Assembly (NCBI GenBank): GCA_029289015.1
Contig: JARFUL010000115.1
Span: 1 to 21,418, forward strand
Length of the DNA: 21,418 nucleotides
DNA from: Syntrophobacteria bacterium
GTDB lineage: Bacteria > Desulfobacterota > Syntrophobacteria > JARFUL01
Direction of reading: 5' to 3'
Below are positions 1 to 7,567 of the stretch, one piece after another. Position 1 is the first letter of the stretch. Every line of letters starts with the position of its first letter. The translations under genes and the position numbers were made by a program. The notes below the pieces were generated by a model. The model had not been told where the DNA came from. It worked only from the letters and a program-made list of their open reading frames with translations, and made no database searches.

Positions 1-894
1 CTGATATGGGAATACGCTGAGATCCGGGTGGGGGTCAGAGAAAAGCCGGACCCCCTGAAGATCAAGGGGTTCATGTCCCTGAGGCTCAAGCCCAAGGTCA
101 AGGGGTTGCGCCTGAGCGTGAAGAGAACCACCCGGTCCAGGGTGATCGCGGACGTGCTGATAGACGGGCTGGTGACCCACCGGCTGAAGTTCGGGCCCGT
201 AAAACCGTTCACGCCCCGTCCCCTGACCCGTGTTCCCGTCGCGGCCATCGTGCTCGACGACGTTGGCTACGACATAACAATGGCCCAGTCCTTCATGGAG
301 CTGCACCCCTCCATCTCCATCTCGGTCCTCCCGGGGAGCCCCTTCGGCCGGGGGATCGCCAAGAGGGCGGAGTCAATGGGAAGGGACGTGCTCCTCCATG
401 TGCCCATGGAGCCCTACAACGGGAATTTCGTCCGGTCGCTGGGCGGGTACCTCTCACTCTCCATGGGCCCCGGCGAGCTCAGAAGGACCCTTGAGGGTTT
501 CCTGGACAAGGTTCCCCAGGCTGTGGGGGTGAACAACCACATGGGCTCCTCCTTTACCGAGGACCCCGAGAAGATGAGGATAGTGCTCGACCTTCTCAAA
601 GAGCGGGGGATCTTCTTTTTGGACAGCCGCACCAGCTCGCGCAGCCAGGGATACCGGGTGGCCAGGGAGCTCGGGCTCAAGAGCGCGGAGAGGGACGTAT
701 TCCTGGACCATATCGAGGACCCGGGCTCAATACAGATTCAGCTGGAGAGGCTCATCGCGCTTGCCCGCCGCAAGGGCAGAGCCATAGCCATAGTCCATCC
801 CCACAGGGTCTCCCTGGAGGTCTTGAGGAGGGAGATTGAGCGGATCGAGAGAGAGGGCGTCATGCTGGTGCCCGTTTCCGCTATTGTAGGCTGA
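1..894 (+). CDS. Divergent polysaccharide deacetylase family protein (5' end outside window)
   Basis: The reading frame is open from base 1 with no stop, so the gene starts upstream and the GTG at 28 is probably internal. The catalytic-type domain begins near base 235 with the strand AAIVLDDVGYD, whose Asp pair is characteristic. It continues with the NNHMGS motif near 532-549 and ends with the IVHPH motif near 790-805. These match the divergent polysaccharide deacetylase (YibQ/DUF610) family, a NodB-like fold of the envelope whose substrate is mostly unproven. The first roughly 75 residues visible form a beta-rich N-terminal segment; any signal peptide or membrane anchor would lie upstream. 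The gene is followed after 53 bases by the CHASE2 cyclase on the same strand, so co-transcription is plausible. Family assignment is firm; the substrate is not. Confidence 0.88.
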   Translation: MIWEYAEIRVGVREKPDPLKIKGFMSLRLKPKVKGLRLSVKRTTRSRVIADVLIDGLVTHRLKFGPVKPFTPRPLTRVPVAAIVLDDVGYDITMAQSFMELHPSISISVLPGSPFGRGIAKRAESMGRDVLLHVPMEPYNGNFVRSLGGYLSLSMGPGELRRTLEGFLDKVPQAVGVNNHMGSSFTEDPEKMRIVLDLLKERGIFFLDSRTSSRSQGYRVARELGLKSAERDVFLDHIEDPGSIQIQLERLIALARRKGRAIAIVHPHRVSLEVLRREIERIEREGVMLVPVSAIVG

Positions 895-947
895 CGGGGC
901 TTCACCCCAGCCTTGGCTCTCAGCAATCTTAGGACAGGAAGTGTCTT

Positions 948-3218
948 ATGAAGTCAAAGGTTAAGCGTGTGGCGGAGAGGCTCAAGGGCAAGATGGTTCT
1001 TTTCGCCATCAGCCTTCTGGTGACCCTGGCTGTGGTGCTCTGCTACTGGATTGGAGTGCCGTTTCTCAACCTGATGGAGCTCAGGTCGCTGGATCTCAGG
1101 TTCCGCCACAGGGGGCCGGTGGAGCCCGGGCCCTACGTCGTTATGATGAACATCGACGAGCTGGCCCTCGACAAGATCGGCCGCTGGCCCTGGCCCAGGA
1201 CCAAGGTGGGAGAGGTGATAGAGAAGCTCTCCGACGCGGGCGCGAGGGTGGTGGCCATGGACATCGTCTTCTCCGAGCCGGACGTGAACTCCTCCCTCAA
1301 GCTGGTAAAGAAGCTGGGCAGGGAGGTGGAGTCCGTGGCCGCGGGCAACCGGGAGCTCAAGAAGCTGCTCCAAAGGGAGTACCGACTCGCGGACACCGAC
1401 TCGCAGATGGCCGCGTCCATCCGGCGCTCCAAGGCCAAGGTGATCCTGGGATACTTCTTCCACTTCGGGAGGAAGGTCGTAGCCCACCTGAGCGAGAAGG
1501 ACATAGAGGCCAAGTGGGAGGCCATTCGCAGGTCCAAGATACCGATGGTCAGGTATACCTCACCCGCGGCCCTGAACGTAAAATTCAGGACCGCGGTGCT
1601 GCCGGAGTCCAATATACCGGCCCTGGCCGCGTCCACCAAGGCGGCCGGATACTTCAACGTGTTCCAGGATGATGACGGCACGGTGAGATGGATGCCTCTG
1701 GTAATGAAGTCCGGGGAGGACCTCTACCCCACCCTCGGGCTCCAGGCGGTGCGCTACTACATGCGCGACGCGATGGTCTCCGTCACCGTATCCGATTTCG
1801 GGGTGCAGAGCGTCAGGGTGGGGGACATCTCCATCCCCACCGACGACACCGGCCGGATGCTCATCAACTTCCGGGGCGGCACAGAGACCTTCCCCCACTA
1901 TTCCATCGCGGACCTGATGGAAGGCAAGATAGGCAAGAAGGAGCTGGAGGGCAGGATAGTAATTCTCGGCGCGACCGCGGTGGGGCTCTACGACCTCAGG
2001 GTCTCCCCCTTCGCGCCCGACTTCCCGGGCCCGGAGATCCACGCCAACGTCATAGACAACATTCTCAAGAAGGACTTCATGATAAGGCCCTCGTGGGCGT
2101 CCGCGTACGACCTCCTGGCCATCATAATCAGCGGCGCGATCCTCGGGCTCATCCTCACCAGGGTCAGGGCGGTGGTGGGGCTTCTGGCCGCGATCGTGCT
2201 CTTCTCCGCAAATCTATACGTCGCGTACTTCTTCTTCAGGGACGAGGGGCTGTGGCTCAACATGATCTACCCCTCCCTGGAGGTCCTCGCGGTATATACC
2301 ACGGTCACGCTCTACCGATTCATCAGCGAGGAGAGGGAGAAGAGGAAGATCAAGGGCGCGTTCAGCTACTACGTCAACCCTTCGGTGGTGAACGAGATGC
2401 TGAAGAACCCCGAGATGCTCACCCTGGGCGGGGTGAAGAAGGAGCTCTCGGTGCTCTTCTCCGACATCCGGGGCTTCACCACCATCTCCGAGTCCATGAC
2501 TCCCGAGGGGCTGGTCCACTTCCTCAACGACTACCTCACCGGGATGACCGACCTGGTCTTCCTGCACGACGGGCTCCTGGACAAGTACATGGGCGACGCG
2601 ATCATGGCGGTCTGGGGAGCTCCCCTCGAGCAGGTGAACCACGCGGAACTGGCCTGCTCCACCGCGCTGGACATGATGTCCGACCTTAAGAAGATGCGGG
2701 AGGGCTGGAGGGCCGAGGGGCTTCCGGACATGGACATAGGCATCGGCGTAAACTCGGGGCCCATGGTGGTGGGCAACATGGGCTCTCAGGTCCGCTTCGA
2801 CTACACCGTGATGGGCGACTCGGTGAACCTCGGCTCCCGGCTGGAGGGGCTCAACAAGGAGTACGGCACCTCCATCATCATAGCTGAGCGCACCCTCGAG
2901 CTGGTGAAGAACTCCTTTCAGTTCAGGGACCTGGACCTGGTGATGGTGAAGGGCAAGCAACTGCCGGTGAAGATCTGTGAGCTGGTATGCCGCAAGGGGG
3001 AGAGCGACCCCCGGCTCGACATCCTGGTCCCCTTTAACGAGGGGCTGTCCGCGTTCCGGGCCCAGGACTGGGACCGCGCGGAGACGAGGTTCAAAGAGGC
3101 CCTGGAGACGCTTCCCACCGACGGGCCCAGCGCGCTGTACCTCAGGCGGATCGAGGACTACCGGGCCTCTCCGCCGCCCGAGGACTGGGACGGGGTGGAC
3201 GTTAAGACCACGAAGTAG
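948..3218 (+). CDS. CHASE2 domain-containing class III adenylate cyclase
   Basis: A 756-residue membrane receptor that makes cAMP. A TM helix (about residues 15-40) leads into a periplasmic CHASE2 domain (about 41-380, with GRWPWPR at 78-84). Three hydrophobic segments follow (about 385-465), then a cytoplasmic class III cyclase domain (about 480-670). Metal-binding Asp506 lies in FSDIRGFT and Asp550 in KYMGD. Lys546 and Thr620 occupy the purine-specifying positions, and Asn627 and Arg631 the transition-state positions. Lys plus Thr is the class IIIb adenylate pattern, which in the family is often bicarbonate-responsive. A TPR-like tail (about 690-735) ends the protein, as in other CHASE2 cyclases. 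The ATG at 948 has AGGAAG upstream. The stop is three bases before the MlaE-like start, which implies one transcript with the lipid transporter. The CHASE2 ligand is unknown. Confidence 0.93.
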   Translation: MKSKVKRVAERLKGKMVLFAISLLVTLAVVLCYWIGVPFLNLMELRSLDLRFRHRGPVEPGPYVVMMNIDELALDKIGRWPWPRTKVGEVIEKLSDAGARVVAMDIVFSEPDVNSSLKLVKKLGREVESVAAGNRELKKLLQREYRLADTDSQMAASIRRSKAKVILGYFFHFGRKVVAHLSEKDIEAKWEAIRRSKIPMVRYTSPAALNVKFRTAVLPESNIPALAASTKAAGYFNVFQDDDGTVRWMPLVMKSGEDLYPTLGLQAVRYYMRDAMVSVTVSDFGVQSVRVGDISIPTDDTGRMLINFRGGTETFPHYSIADLMEGKIGKKELEGRIVILGATAVGLYDLRVSPFAPDFPGPEIHANVIDNILKKDFMIRPSWASAYDLLAIIISGAILGLILTRVRAVVGLLAAIVLFSANLYVAYFFFRDEGLWLNMIYPSLEVLAVYTTVTLYRFISEEREKRKIKGAFSYYVNPSVVNEMLKNPEMLTLGGVKKELSVLFSDIRGFTTISESMTPEGLVHFLNDYLTGMTDLVFLHDGLLDKYMGDAIMAVWGAPLEQVNHAELACSTALDMMSDLKKMREGWRAEGLPDMDIGIGVNSGPMVVGNMGSQVRFDYTVMGDSVNLGSRLEGLNKEYGTSIIIAERTLELVKNSFQFRDLDLVMVKGKQLPVKICELVCRKGESDPRLDILVPFNEGLSAFRAQDWDRAETRFKEALETLPTDGPSALYLRRIEDYRASPPPEDWDGVDVKTTK

Positions 3219-3221
3219 TTC

Positions 3222-3992
3222 ATGGTCAAAGTCTTGGAGAATGTGGGCAGGGGCGCGGCCTCGGTGGTGGAGGAGGCCGGACGGCTTGGTATAATGCTGT
3301 TCCAGAGCCTTATGTGGGTGGTGCGCCCCCCCTATTTCGGCCGGCTCATCCTGAAACAGATGGAGTTCGTGGGGGTGAAGTCCATCACCGTGGTGATCCT
3401 CACGGGGGCCTTTACGGGCATGGTGATGGCGTTCCAGATCTACTACGGCTTCAACAAGTTCGGGGCCGAATCCATGGTGGGCGCGGCGGTTGCCCTGGCC
3501 ATGACCAGGGAGCTGGGCCCGGTGCTCACCGCGCTGATGGTGAATGCAAGGGCAGGCTCCGCGATGGCCGCGGAGCTGGGCACCATGAGGGTCACCGAGC
3601 AGATAGACGCGCTCGCCGTGATGGCGGTGAATCCCGTTAACTATCTGGTGACGCCCAGGGTCCTGGCCTCCATAATCATGCTTCCCGTACTCACCGTGGT
3701 CTCCGACTACGTGGGTATGCTGGGGGGCTACATGGTGGCCTGCGGCCTCCTGAAGGTCAACCCCGGGATGTTCGTGGGCAACATCTACGACATCCTGGAG
3801 ATCAACGACATCTTCAACGGGCTGATCAAGGCGTCGTTTTTCGGGATGATCCTCTCCCTGGTGGGCTGTTACAAAGGGTTTTACACCTACGGCGGAGCCG
3901 AGGGGGTAGGAAGGGCCACCACAGAGGCGGTGGTGCTCAGCTCCATCCTGATCCTCATATTCGATTACGTGCTCACCGCGCTGATGTTTTAA
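3222..3992 (+). CDS. mlaE: MlaE-family ABC transporter permease (phospholipid transport)
   Basis: This 256-residue inner-membrane permease belongs to the MlaE/YrbE family, the membrane subunit of MCE transporters that move phospholipids between inner and outer membranes. The sequence shows the family core: a hydrophobic stretch with GMVMAFQ, the conserved TRELGPVLTALMVNARAGSA segment, the cytoplasmic ELGTMRVTEQIDAL coupling segment, and several TM helices to the C terminus. Its length matches family members. The ATG lies three bases after the cyclase stop with no strong Shine-Dalgarno, so translational coupling is likely. The ATPase gene follows after 18 bases. No MlaB (STAS) or MlaC gene is seen beside it, so the set is the reduced EFD type. 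Confidence 0.94.
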   Translation: MVKVLENVGRGAASVVEEAGRLGIMLFQSLMWVVRPPYFGRLILKQMEFVGVKSITVVILTGAFTGMVMAFQIYYGFNKFGAESMVGAAVALAMTRELGPVLTALMVNARAGSAMAAELGTMRVTEQIDALAVMAVNPVNYLVTPRVLASIIMLPVLTVVSDYVGMLGGYMVACGLLKVNPGMFVGNIYDILEINDIFNGLIKASFFGMILSLVGCYKGFYTYGGAEGVGRATTEAVVLSSILILIFDYVLTALMF

Positions 3993-4010
3993 CCGGACGG
4001 GCCGCGCCAT

Positions 4011-4772
4011 ATGGTAAAAAAAGAGATCATCAGGATCATAGACCTTAAGAAGTCCTTCGGGCCGTTCAAGGTTCTCAACGGTGTCAACCTGGGGGTGGAG
4101 CAGGGGAAGACCACGGTTATCCTGGGCCGCTCGGGCGGGGGCAAGACCGTTCTCATGAAACATATCATCGGCCTGATGCGGCCGGACAGCGGCAAGATTA
4201 TCGTGGAGGGTTCAGACATAACCGTGATGGACGATATCGCGCTTGACCGGGTCCGCATGAACTTCGGCATGTGCTTCCAGGACGCGGCCCTCTTCGACTC
4301 CATGACCTCGGGGGAAAACGTGGCCTTCCCGCTCAGGATGCACACCAAAAAGAGGGAGGACGAGATAGCGCACATCGTGAGGGAGAAGCTTGCCCAGGTG
4401 GGGCTCAAGGACGTGGAGCAAAAGATGCCCTCGGATCTCTCCGGCGGGATGCGCAAGAGGGTGGGCCTAGCCCGGGCCCTGGCCCTCGACCCCAAGATCC
4501 TCCTGTTCGACGAGCCCACCACGGGCCTCGACCCCATCATGTCCGACGCGATCAGCGAACTCATACTGGAGACCAAGAGGGCAACCGGCGCCACCCTGGT
4601 GGTGATCAGCCACGACATAGGGGGCACCTTCAAGGTCGCGGACAAGGTGGCCATGCTCTTCGGCGGGCGCATAGTGCTCGAGGGCGGACCGGACGAGATA
4701 CGGGCCAACAGCAACGAAGCGGTAAGGCAGTTCATTGAGGGAAGGGCCAAGGGGCCCATCCCGCTCATCTAG
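4011..4772 (+). CDS. mlaF: MlaF-family ABC transporter ATP-binding protein
   Basis: A 253-residue ABC ATPase that powers the MlaE-type permease. Visible motifs are Walker A GRSGGGKT (39-46, Lys45), the signature LSGGMRKR (from 143), Walker B ILLFDEPTTGLD (Asp167, Glu168) and the switch His in VVISHDIGG. The organisation and the GPFKVLNGVNL start are typical of MlaF/Ttg2A. It sits between the permease and MCE genes in the standard E-F-D order. The stop codon TAG at 4770-4772 overlaps the AGGAG (4771-4775) serving the MCE gene, which suggests tight coupling. The ATG at 4011 has only a weak purine-rich sequence upstream. Confidence 0.95.
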   Translation: MVKKEIIRIIDLKKSFGPFKVLNGVNLGVEQGKTTVILGRSGGGKTVLMKHIIGLMRPDSGKIIVEGSDITVMDDIALDRVRMNFGMCFQDAALFDSMTSGENVAFPLRMHTKKREDEIAHIVREKLAQVGLKDVEQKMPSDLSGGMRKRVGLARALALDPKILLFDEPTTGLDPIMSDAISELILETKRATGATLVVISHDIGGTFKVADKVAMLFGGRIVLEGGPDEIRANSNEAVRQFIEGRAKGPIPLI

Positions 4773-4779
4773 GAGACCT

Positions 4780-6291
4780 ATGGGTAGGTTCACCACCGAA
4801 GCGAAGGTGGGGCTCTTCGTGCTCATCTGCCTGGGGTTCTTGGCATACATGACCCTTAAGGTGGGCAAGTTTCGCTGGGGCGAGGAGAGGGGCTACGAGG
4901 TGGTCGCTATCTTTGACTCCGTGGCCGGGCTCAAGCTCAACGTGCCGGTGGAGGTGGCCGGCGTGGAGGTGGGCCGGGTGGTGGAGATCGGCCTGGAGCG
5001 CGGCCGGGCCTCGGTGAAGATGCTGATGTACCCCAAGGTCCGCCTCCCCGCGGACACCCAGGCCATAATCCGCACCAGGGGCGTTCTGGGTGACAAGTAC
5101 ATCGAGCTGGTGATGGGGGTGAAAAAGAGGTCCCTCAAATCCGGCGACAGAATAGTGGACACCATCTCGCCGCCGGACGTGGACCAGCTCCTGGCCAAGC
5201 TGGGGGAGATATCCGAAGACATCCGGGTGGTGACCAAGAGCCTGAGCCAGGCCATCGGGGGAGAGGCGGGCGCGGAGAACATCCGGGAGATACTGTCGAA
5301 CATAAGGAGGCTCACCAGCGACCTCGGCCGTGCGGTAAGGGACAACCAGGAGCAGTTCAAGAGCATAGTGACCAACCTGGACCGGTTCTCCGGCGATTTG
5401 AGGGACATCTCCTCGGAGAACAAGGAGTCCATCGGCATTATCCTGGCCAACATCAGGGTAACCACCGAGCGGCTCTCCGAGACAATAAGGTCGGTGAACG
5501 AGATAGCCGGGAAGATCAACCGGGGCGAGGGCGTGCTGGGGCGGCTGGTGAGCGACGAGACAACGGCCACCCAGCTCACCGAGACCATCGCGTCCCTCAG
5601 GGACATCTCCCAGAGGATAAGCCGGGGCGAGGGCACGCTGGGCAAGCTGGTCACCGAGGAGGAGACCTTGGAGAACCTGAACGAGACGCTCTCCGGCATA
5701 ACCCGGGTCATCACCAGGACGGAGCAGTTCAAGACCTTCCTCGGCTACCGGGGAGAGTACCTGAGCCGGGACAACGAACTGAAGTCCTTCGTCACCCTGA
5801 GGATCCAGCCCAAGGAGGACAAGTTCTACATCCTGGGCCTGGTGGACGACCCCGCGGGCAAGACGGAGAGAACCACCACCAAGACCACCACCACCACCGC
5901 GTCCGGCGCGGTGAGCTCCATAAGGACGGAGGACGAGGCAAAGACCACCCAGGGCGAGCTGAAGTTTACCGCGCAGATCGCGAAGAGATACTACGACCTG
6001 GTGATCCGGGGCGGGCTCATCGAGTCCACCGGGGGTCTGGGGCTCGACTACCTGCTCCTGGACGAAAGCCTGAAGCTGAGCTTCGAGGCCTTTGACTTCG
6101 ACCCGGACGAGAGGCCCCACCTCAAGGCCTGGGCTGACTACACCTTCTTCAAGAACCTCTTCGTAACCGTGGGCTGGGATGATTTTATGTCCAACACGGG
6201 CGGAGACTCCTTCTTCGTGGGCGGGGGAATCCGGTTCACCGACGATGACCTCAAATACCTGCTCGGCTCCACGCCGATCCCCACAAAATAA
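4780..6291 (+). CDS. mlaD: MlaD-like MCE protein with long helical tail and beta-rich C-terminal extension
   Basis: A 503-residue substrate-binding subunit of the MCE lipid transporter. The ATG at 4780 is chosen because AGGAG (4771-4775) precedes it at normal spacing; a GTG at 4735 would overlap the ATPase gene. Residues about 9-29 form the inner-membrane anchor and about 38-118 the MCE domain. A long helical region (about 130-320) follows, carrying two copies of a RGEG(V/T)LG(R/K)LV motif near residues 249 and 283. E. coli MlaD has only about 183 residues. The remaining 180 residues (about 323-503) alternate polar and hydrophobic in short strand-like runs, interrupted by a Thr-rich linker encoded near 5870-5905, and end in a GGGIRFTDDDL strand. 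This end resembles an outer-membrane barrel or strand-rich domain by eye only. MCE assignment is firm; the tail's role is inference. Confidence 0.92.
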   Translation: MGRFTTEAKVGLFVLICLGFLAYMTLKVGKFRWGEERGYEVVAIFDSVAGLKLNVPVEVAGVEVGRVVEIGLERGRASVKMLMYPKVRLPADTQAIIRTRGVLGDKYIELVMGVKKRSLKSGDRIVDTISPPDVDQLLAKLGEISEDIRVVTKSLSQAIGGEAGAENIREILSNIRRLTSDLGRAVRDNQEQFKSIVTNLDRFSGDLRDISSENKESIGIILANIRVTTERLSETIRSVNEIAGKINRGEGVLGRLVSDETTATQLTETIASLRDISQRISRGEGTLGKLVTEEETLENLNETLSGITRVITRTEQFKTFLGYRGEYLSRDNELKSFVTLRIQPKEDKFYILGLVDDPAGKTERTTTKTTTTTASGAVSSIRTEDEAKTTQGELKFTAQIAKRYYDLVIRGGLIESTGGLGLDYLLLDESLKLSFEAFDFDPDERPHLKAWADYTFFKNLFVTVGWDDFMSNTGGDSFFVGGGIRFTDDDLKYLLGSTPIPTK

Positions 6292-6472
6292 CCCTGTTTC
6301 TGGCTCTCACCCGCCCGGTGCATGGATGCGCGGGCTTGGAAAGCGGCTTCATGATTTTGGCCCCGCGGCCTTCCCTGGGGAGAGCCGGGGGCCTGGTTAG
6401 GGTTTGAGAAGAGAGAGATTGATACTGGGGCCTTGGCCCTAATATCCTTTGTCTGTGCCCGGCCCCCGAAAG
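6292..6472. other. Gene-free segment between the MCE gene and the riboswitch terminator
   Basis: No open frame here resembles a protein on either strand. Two weak GC-rich inverted repeats occur on the plus side after the MCE stop (GCCCG/CGGGC around 6314-6336 and GGCCCC/GGGGCC around 6359-6395). Neither is followed by a T-run, so no intrinsic terminator for the MCE operon is evident. On the minus strand this is where a target gene of the riboswitch would be expected, and none is seen. Confidence 0.5.
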
Positions 6473-6509
6473 AAAAAATCCCCAAGTCCGAGTAATGGGA
6501 CTTAAGGAT
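6473..6509 (-). terminator. Intrinsic terminator downstream of the cobalamin riboswitch
   Basis: Read on the minus strand, bases 6509-6498 pair with 6489-6478 to give a 12-bp stem with two U-G pairs. The loop is 8 nt (6497-6490). A run of U residues (opposite A6473-A6478) follows directly. The plus strand has no T-run after the stem, so the terminator works only for minus-strand transcription. It lies 66 nt beyond the aptamer. An upstream CTTAAGG (within 6527-6536) could pair with the terminator's 5' arm at 6501-6507 as a competing antiterminator. Confidence 0.75.
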
Positions 6510-6548
6510 TGCACCCTGCTTCTTCACCCTTAAGGGGGCCCGGTCTCA

Positions 6549-6567
6549 GGCCGTAGGTCACGCGGCC
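6549..6567 (-). other. Short hairpin 3' of the cobalamin aptamer
   Basis: A five-pair stem GGCCG/CGGCC encloses a nine-base loop just after the aptamer's closing helix. Cobalamin riboswitches often place a regulatory hairpin here that makes a kissing-loop contact with the aptamer, so this may be the expression platform. The loop contains GACC and the aptamer core contains GGTC, a match of only four bases. The assignment is inference. Confidence 0.35.
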
Positions 6568-6575
6568 TCCGAGCT

Positions 6576-6741
6576 GCACAAAGGCGGGTATTCTGACTCA
6601 CGGGTCTTCCTACTCCCCGCGTCTTCCCGCAGGCTTTGGCCTGCAGTGGCTGTGTTGCGGGTTTCGTCTCCGTTTACAGCAGCGGGACCGTGCCGGATTT
6701 GCGCCGGCTTCCCCATTATGCCCCTCGGGGCGCCTTGGTGC
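6576..6741 (-). ncRNA. Cobalamin (B12) riboswitch aptamer, no gene downstream
   Basis: Read on the minus strand, this 166-nt segment has the conserved order of cobalamin riboswitch elements. The closing helix is GCACCAAGGC (6741-6732) paired with GCCTTTGTGC (6585-6576). Inside are GGGGAAGCCGG, the CGCAAATCCGG loop-helix, GGTCCCGCTGCTGTAA, the J6/3 segment GCCACTG, a GGGAAG motif, and the 3' signature GAGTCAGAATACCCGCC. These elements bind adenosyl- or methylcobalamin-type ligands and normally control B12 transport, B12 synthesis or B12-independent isozyme genes. Here the downstream minus strand holds only a terminator and then the antisense of the MCE gene. The core looks intact rather than decayed. 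Confidence 0.9.
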
Positions 6742-6754
6742 TTTTGCCTGGTTC

Positions 6755-6783
6755 TTTGTAGTGGAACCCGGGCCCCGAGTCAA
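6755..6783 (-). promoter_or_regulatory. Sigma70-type promoter for the riboswitch transcript
   Basis: On the minus strand, TTGACT (6783-6778, five of six matches to the -35 consensus) and TACAAA (6760-6755, four of six) are separated by exactly 17 bp. The predicted start, near 6748, lies a few bases before the first pairing base of the aptamer (6741). The promoter sits between the riboswitch and the upstream zinc-finger-like gene, so the riboswitch has its own start and need not be read through from the rpoZ operon. Confidence 0.65.
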
Positions 6784-6846
6784 GCCGAAAAGAAAGGCCG
6801 GTATCTGAGGTTTTATCCGGATGAAAATTTTTTGTAGCCCTTGCAG

Positions 6847-7107
6847 TCAATCCGCGGGCAATGGAGAATAGGGGGAGCCGGATTCAGAATGATTCTTAGC
6901 AGTTACCAAACACCGGGAGCGGAACTTGCAGTAGAGCTCCGGGTCCGCGCAGTCGAGCCCCCTATCGAAGCATTCGGAGCAGTAGTCCCGCTCATACTTC
7001 TCGCAGAGCGCCGCGGGTCTTCGGTCAGGGTGATTGACGCACCTGAGCTTCGTCCCGGCTCCCAAACAAAACGCCCGGACCGTGAAAGGGCCGAACGCGG
7101 ATGTCAA
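6847..7107 (-). CDS. Small Cys-rich zinc-finger-like protein (start uncertain)
   Basis: An open frame of up to 86 codons on the minus strand. Its core, about residues 23-69, reads RCVNHPDRRPAALCEKYERDYC and then further Cys pairs ending YCKFRSRC. The eight Cys and the His are spaced like a B-box or paired zinc-knuckle fold (C-x2-H-P-D-R, C-x7-C-x2-C, later C-x6-C-x5-C), and such short proteins bind Zn. The frame opens with TTG at 7107, and another TTG lies at 7065. Neither has a convincing ribosome-binding site and no ATG is in frame, so the true start is open. It is third in the minus-strand rpoZ cluster, 49 bases after the helical protein gene. Its partner and role are unknown. Confidence 0.6.
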   Translation of the reverse strand: MTSAFGPFTVRAFCLGAGTKLRCVNHPDRRPAALCEKYERDYCSECFDRGLDCADPELYCKFRSRCLVTAKNHSESGSPYSPLPAD

Positions 7108-7156
7108 TATTTTGACGCGACCGTGCTAATAATGAATAGAAGGAAGCCCGCTCCAC

Positions 7157-7564
7157 CTAATGGAGCTTGCCCCCGCGCTTTTTCCTCAGCTCGTCCCTCA
7201 TGAGCCCGCTCGCTTTGTCGTGGGCCCCGGCCTCCTCGAACGCGGCCTTGGCATAGACGAGCTTTCCGGCCTTTACCCCGTTTTGCGCGAGCCGGGTAAG
7301 CTCCTCTTCGTCCGCGGCTTCGCCCAGCGCCTTCTTGGCCAGCCGGTACACGAACAGGTCCCCCTGGTCCACCGCCTCGGCGAGGACCTCCCTGAGCCCC
7401 TCTTCGTATCCGCCCAGGGCATAGAACTCCAGCGCATCCGTGAGAAGCCCCAGAGAGAAAAACTCCCCGCCAATGGCCACGAACCTTTCGGGGGGGGAAT
7501 CCTCGGAATTCAAAAGCGCCCTTTTCCTAAGAGCGCCCAGCGGTAGCCCGGTTGGCTTCGACAC
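7157..7564 (-). CDS. Hypothetical helical-repeat protein encoded next to rpoZ
   Basis: A 135-residue protein I do not recognise as a named family. It has no signal peptide or TM segment. Residues about 20-125 are Ala/Leu/Glu-rich and break into short amphipathic helices (for example LLTDALEFYALGGYEEGLRE and KLVYAKAAFEEAG) of TPR- or Sel1-like character. The C terminus is basic. The GTG start at 7564 lies three bases after the rpoZ stop, so it is almost certainly co-translated with rpoZ. GGAG lies about 12 bases upstream. The position suggests a link to transcription or growth control, but nothing in the sequence shows the mechanism. Confidence 0.75.
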   Translation of the reverse strand: MSKPTGLPLGALRKRALLNSEDSPPERFVAIGGEFFSLGLLTDALEFYALGGYEEGLREVLAEAVDQGDLFVYRLAKKALGEAADEEELTRLAQNGVKAGKLVYAKAAFEEAGAHDKASGLMRDELRKKRGGKLH

Positions 7565-7567
7565 TAC

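Noticed and set aside
2214..4163. 649-codon open frame on the minus strand
   Set aside because: It lies opposite the cyclase, MlaE-like and MlaF-like genes and is rich in His, Gly, Val and Arg, as expected from the complement of GC-rich codons. It has no recognisable motifs.
5870..5905. ACC-rich tract as a possible microsatellite or CRISPR-like repeat
   Set aside because: It encodes the Thr-rich linker of the MCE protein in frame, and there are no spacers. No CRISPR array was seen anywhere in the window.
4765..6120. 451-codon open frame on the minus strand
   Set aside because: It is the complement of the MCE gene, with a biased composition and no domain. It is not a candidate target of the riboswitch because it starts far inside the MCE gene.
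6138..6527. Minus-strand open frame as the gene controlled by the cobalamin riboswitch
   Set aside because: It starts with GTG without a good ribosome-binding site, contains the terminator within its first codons, overlaps the MCE gene and resembles no B12-related protein.
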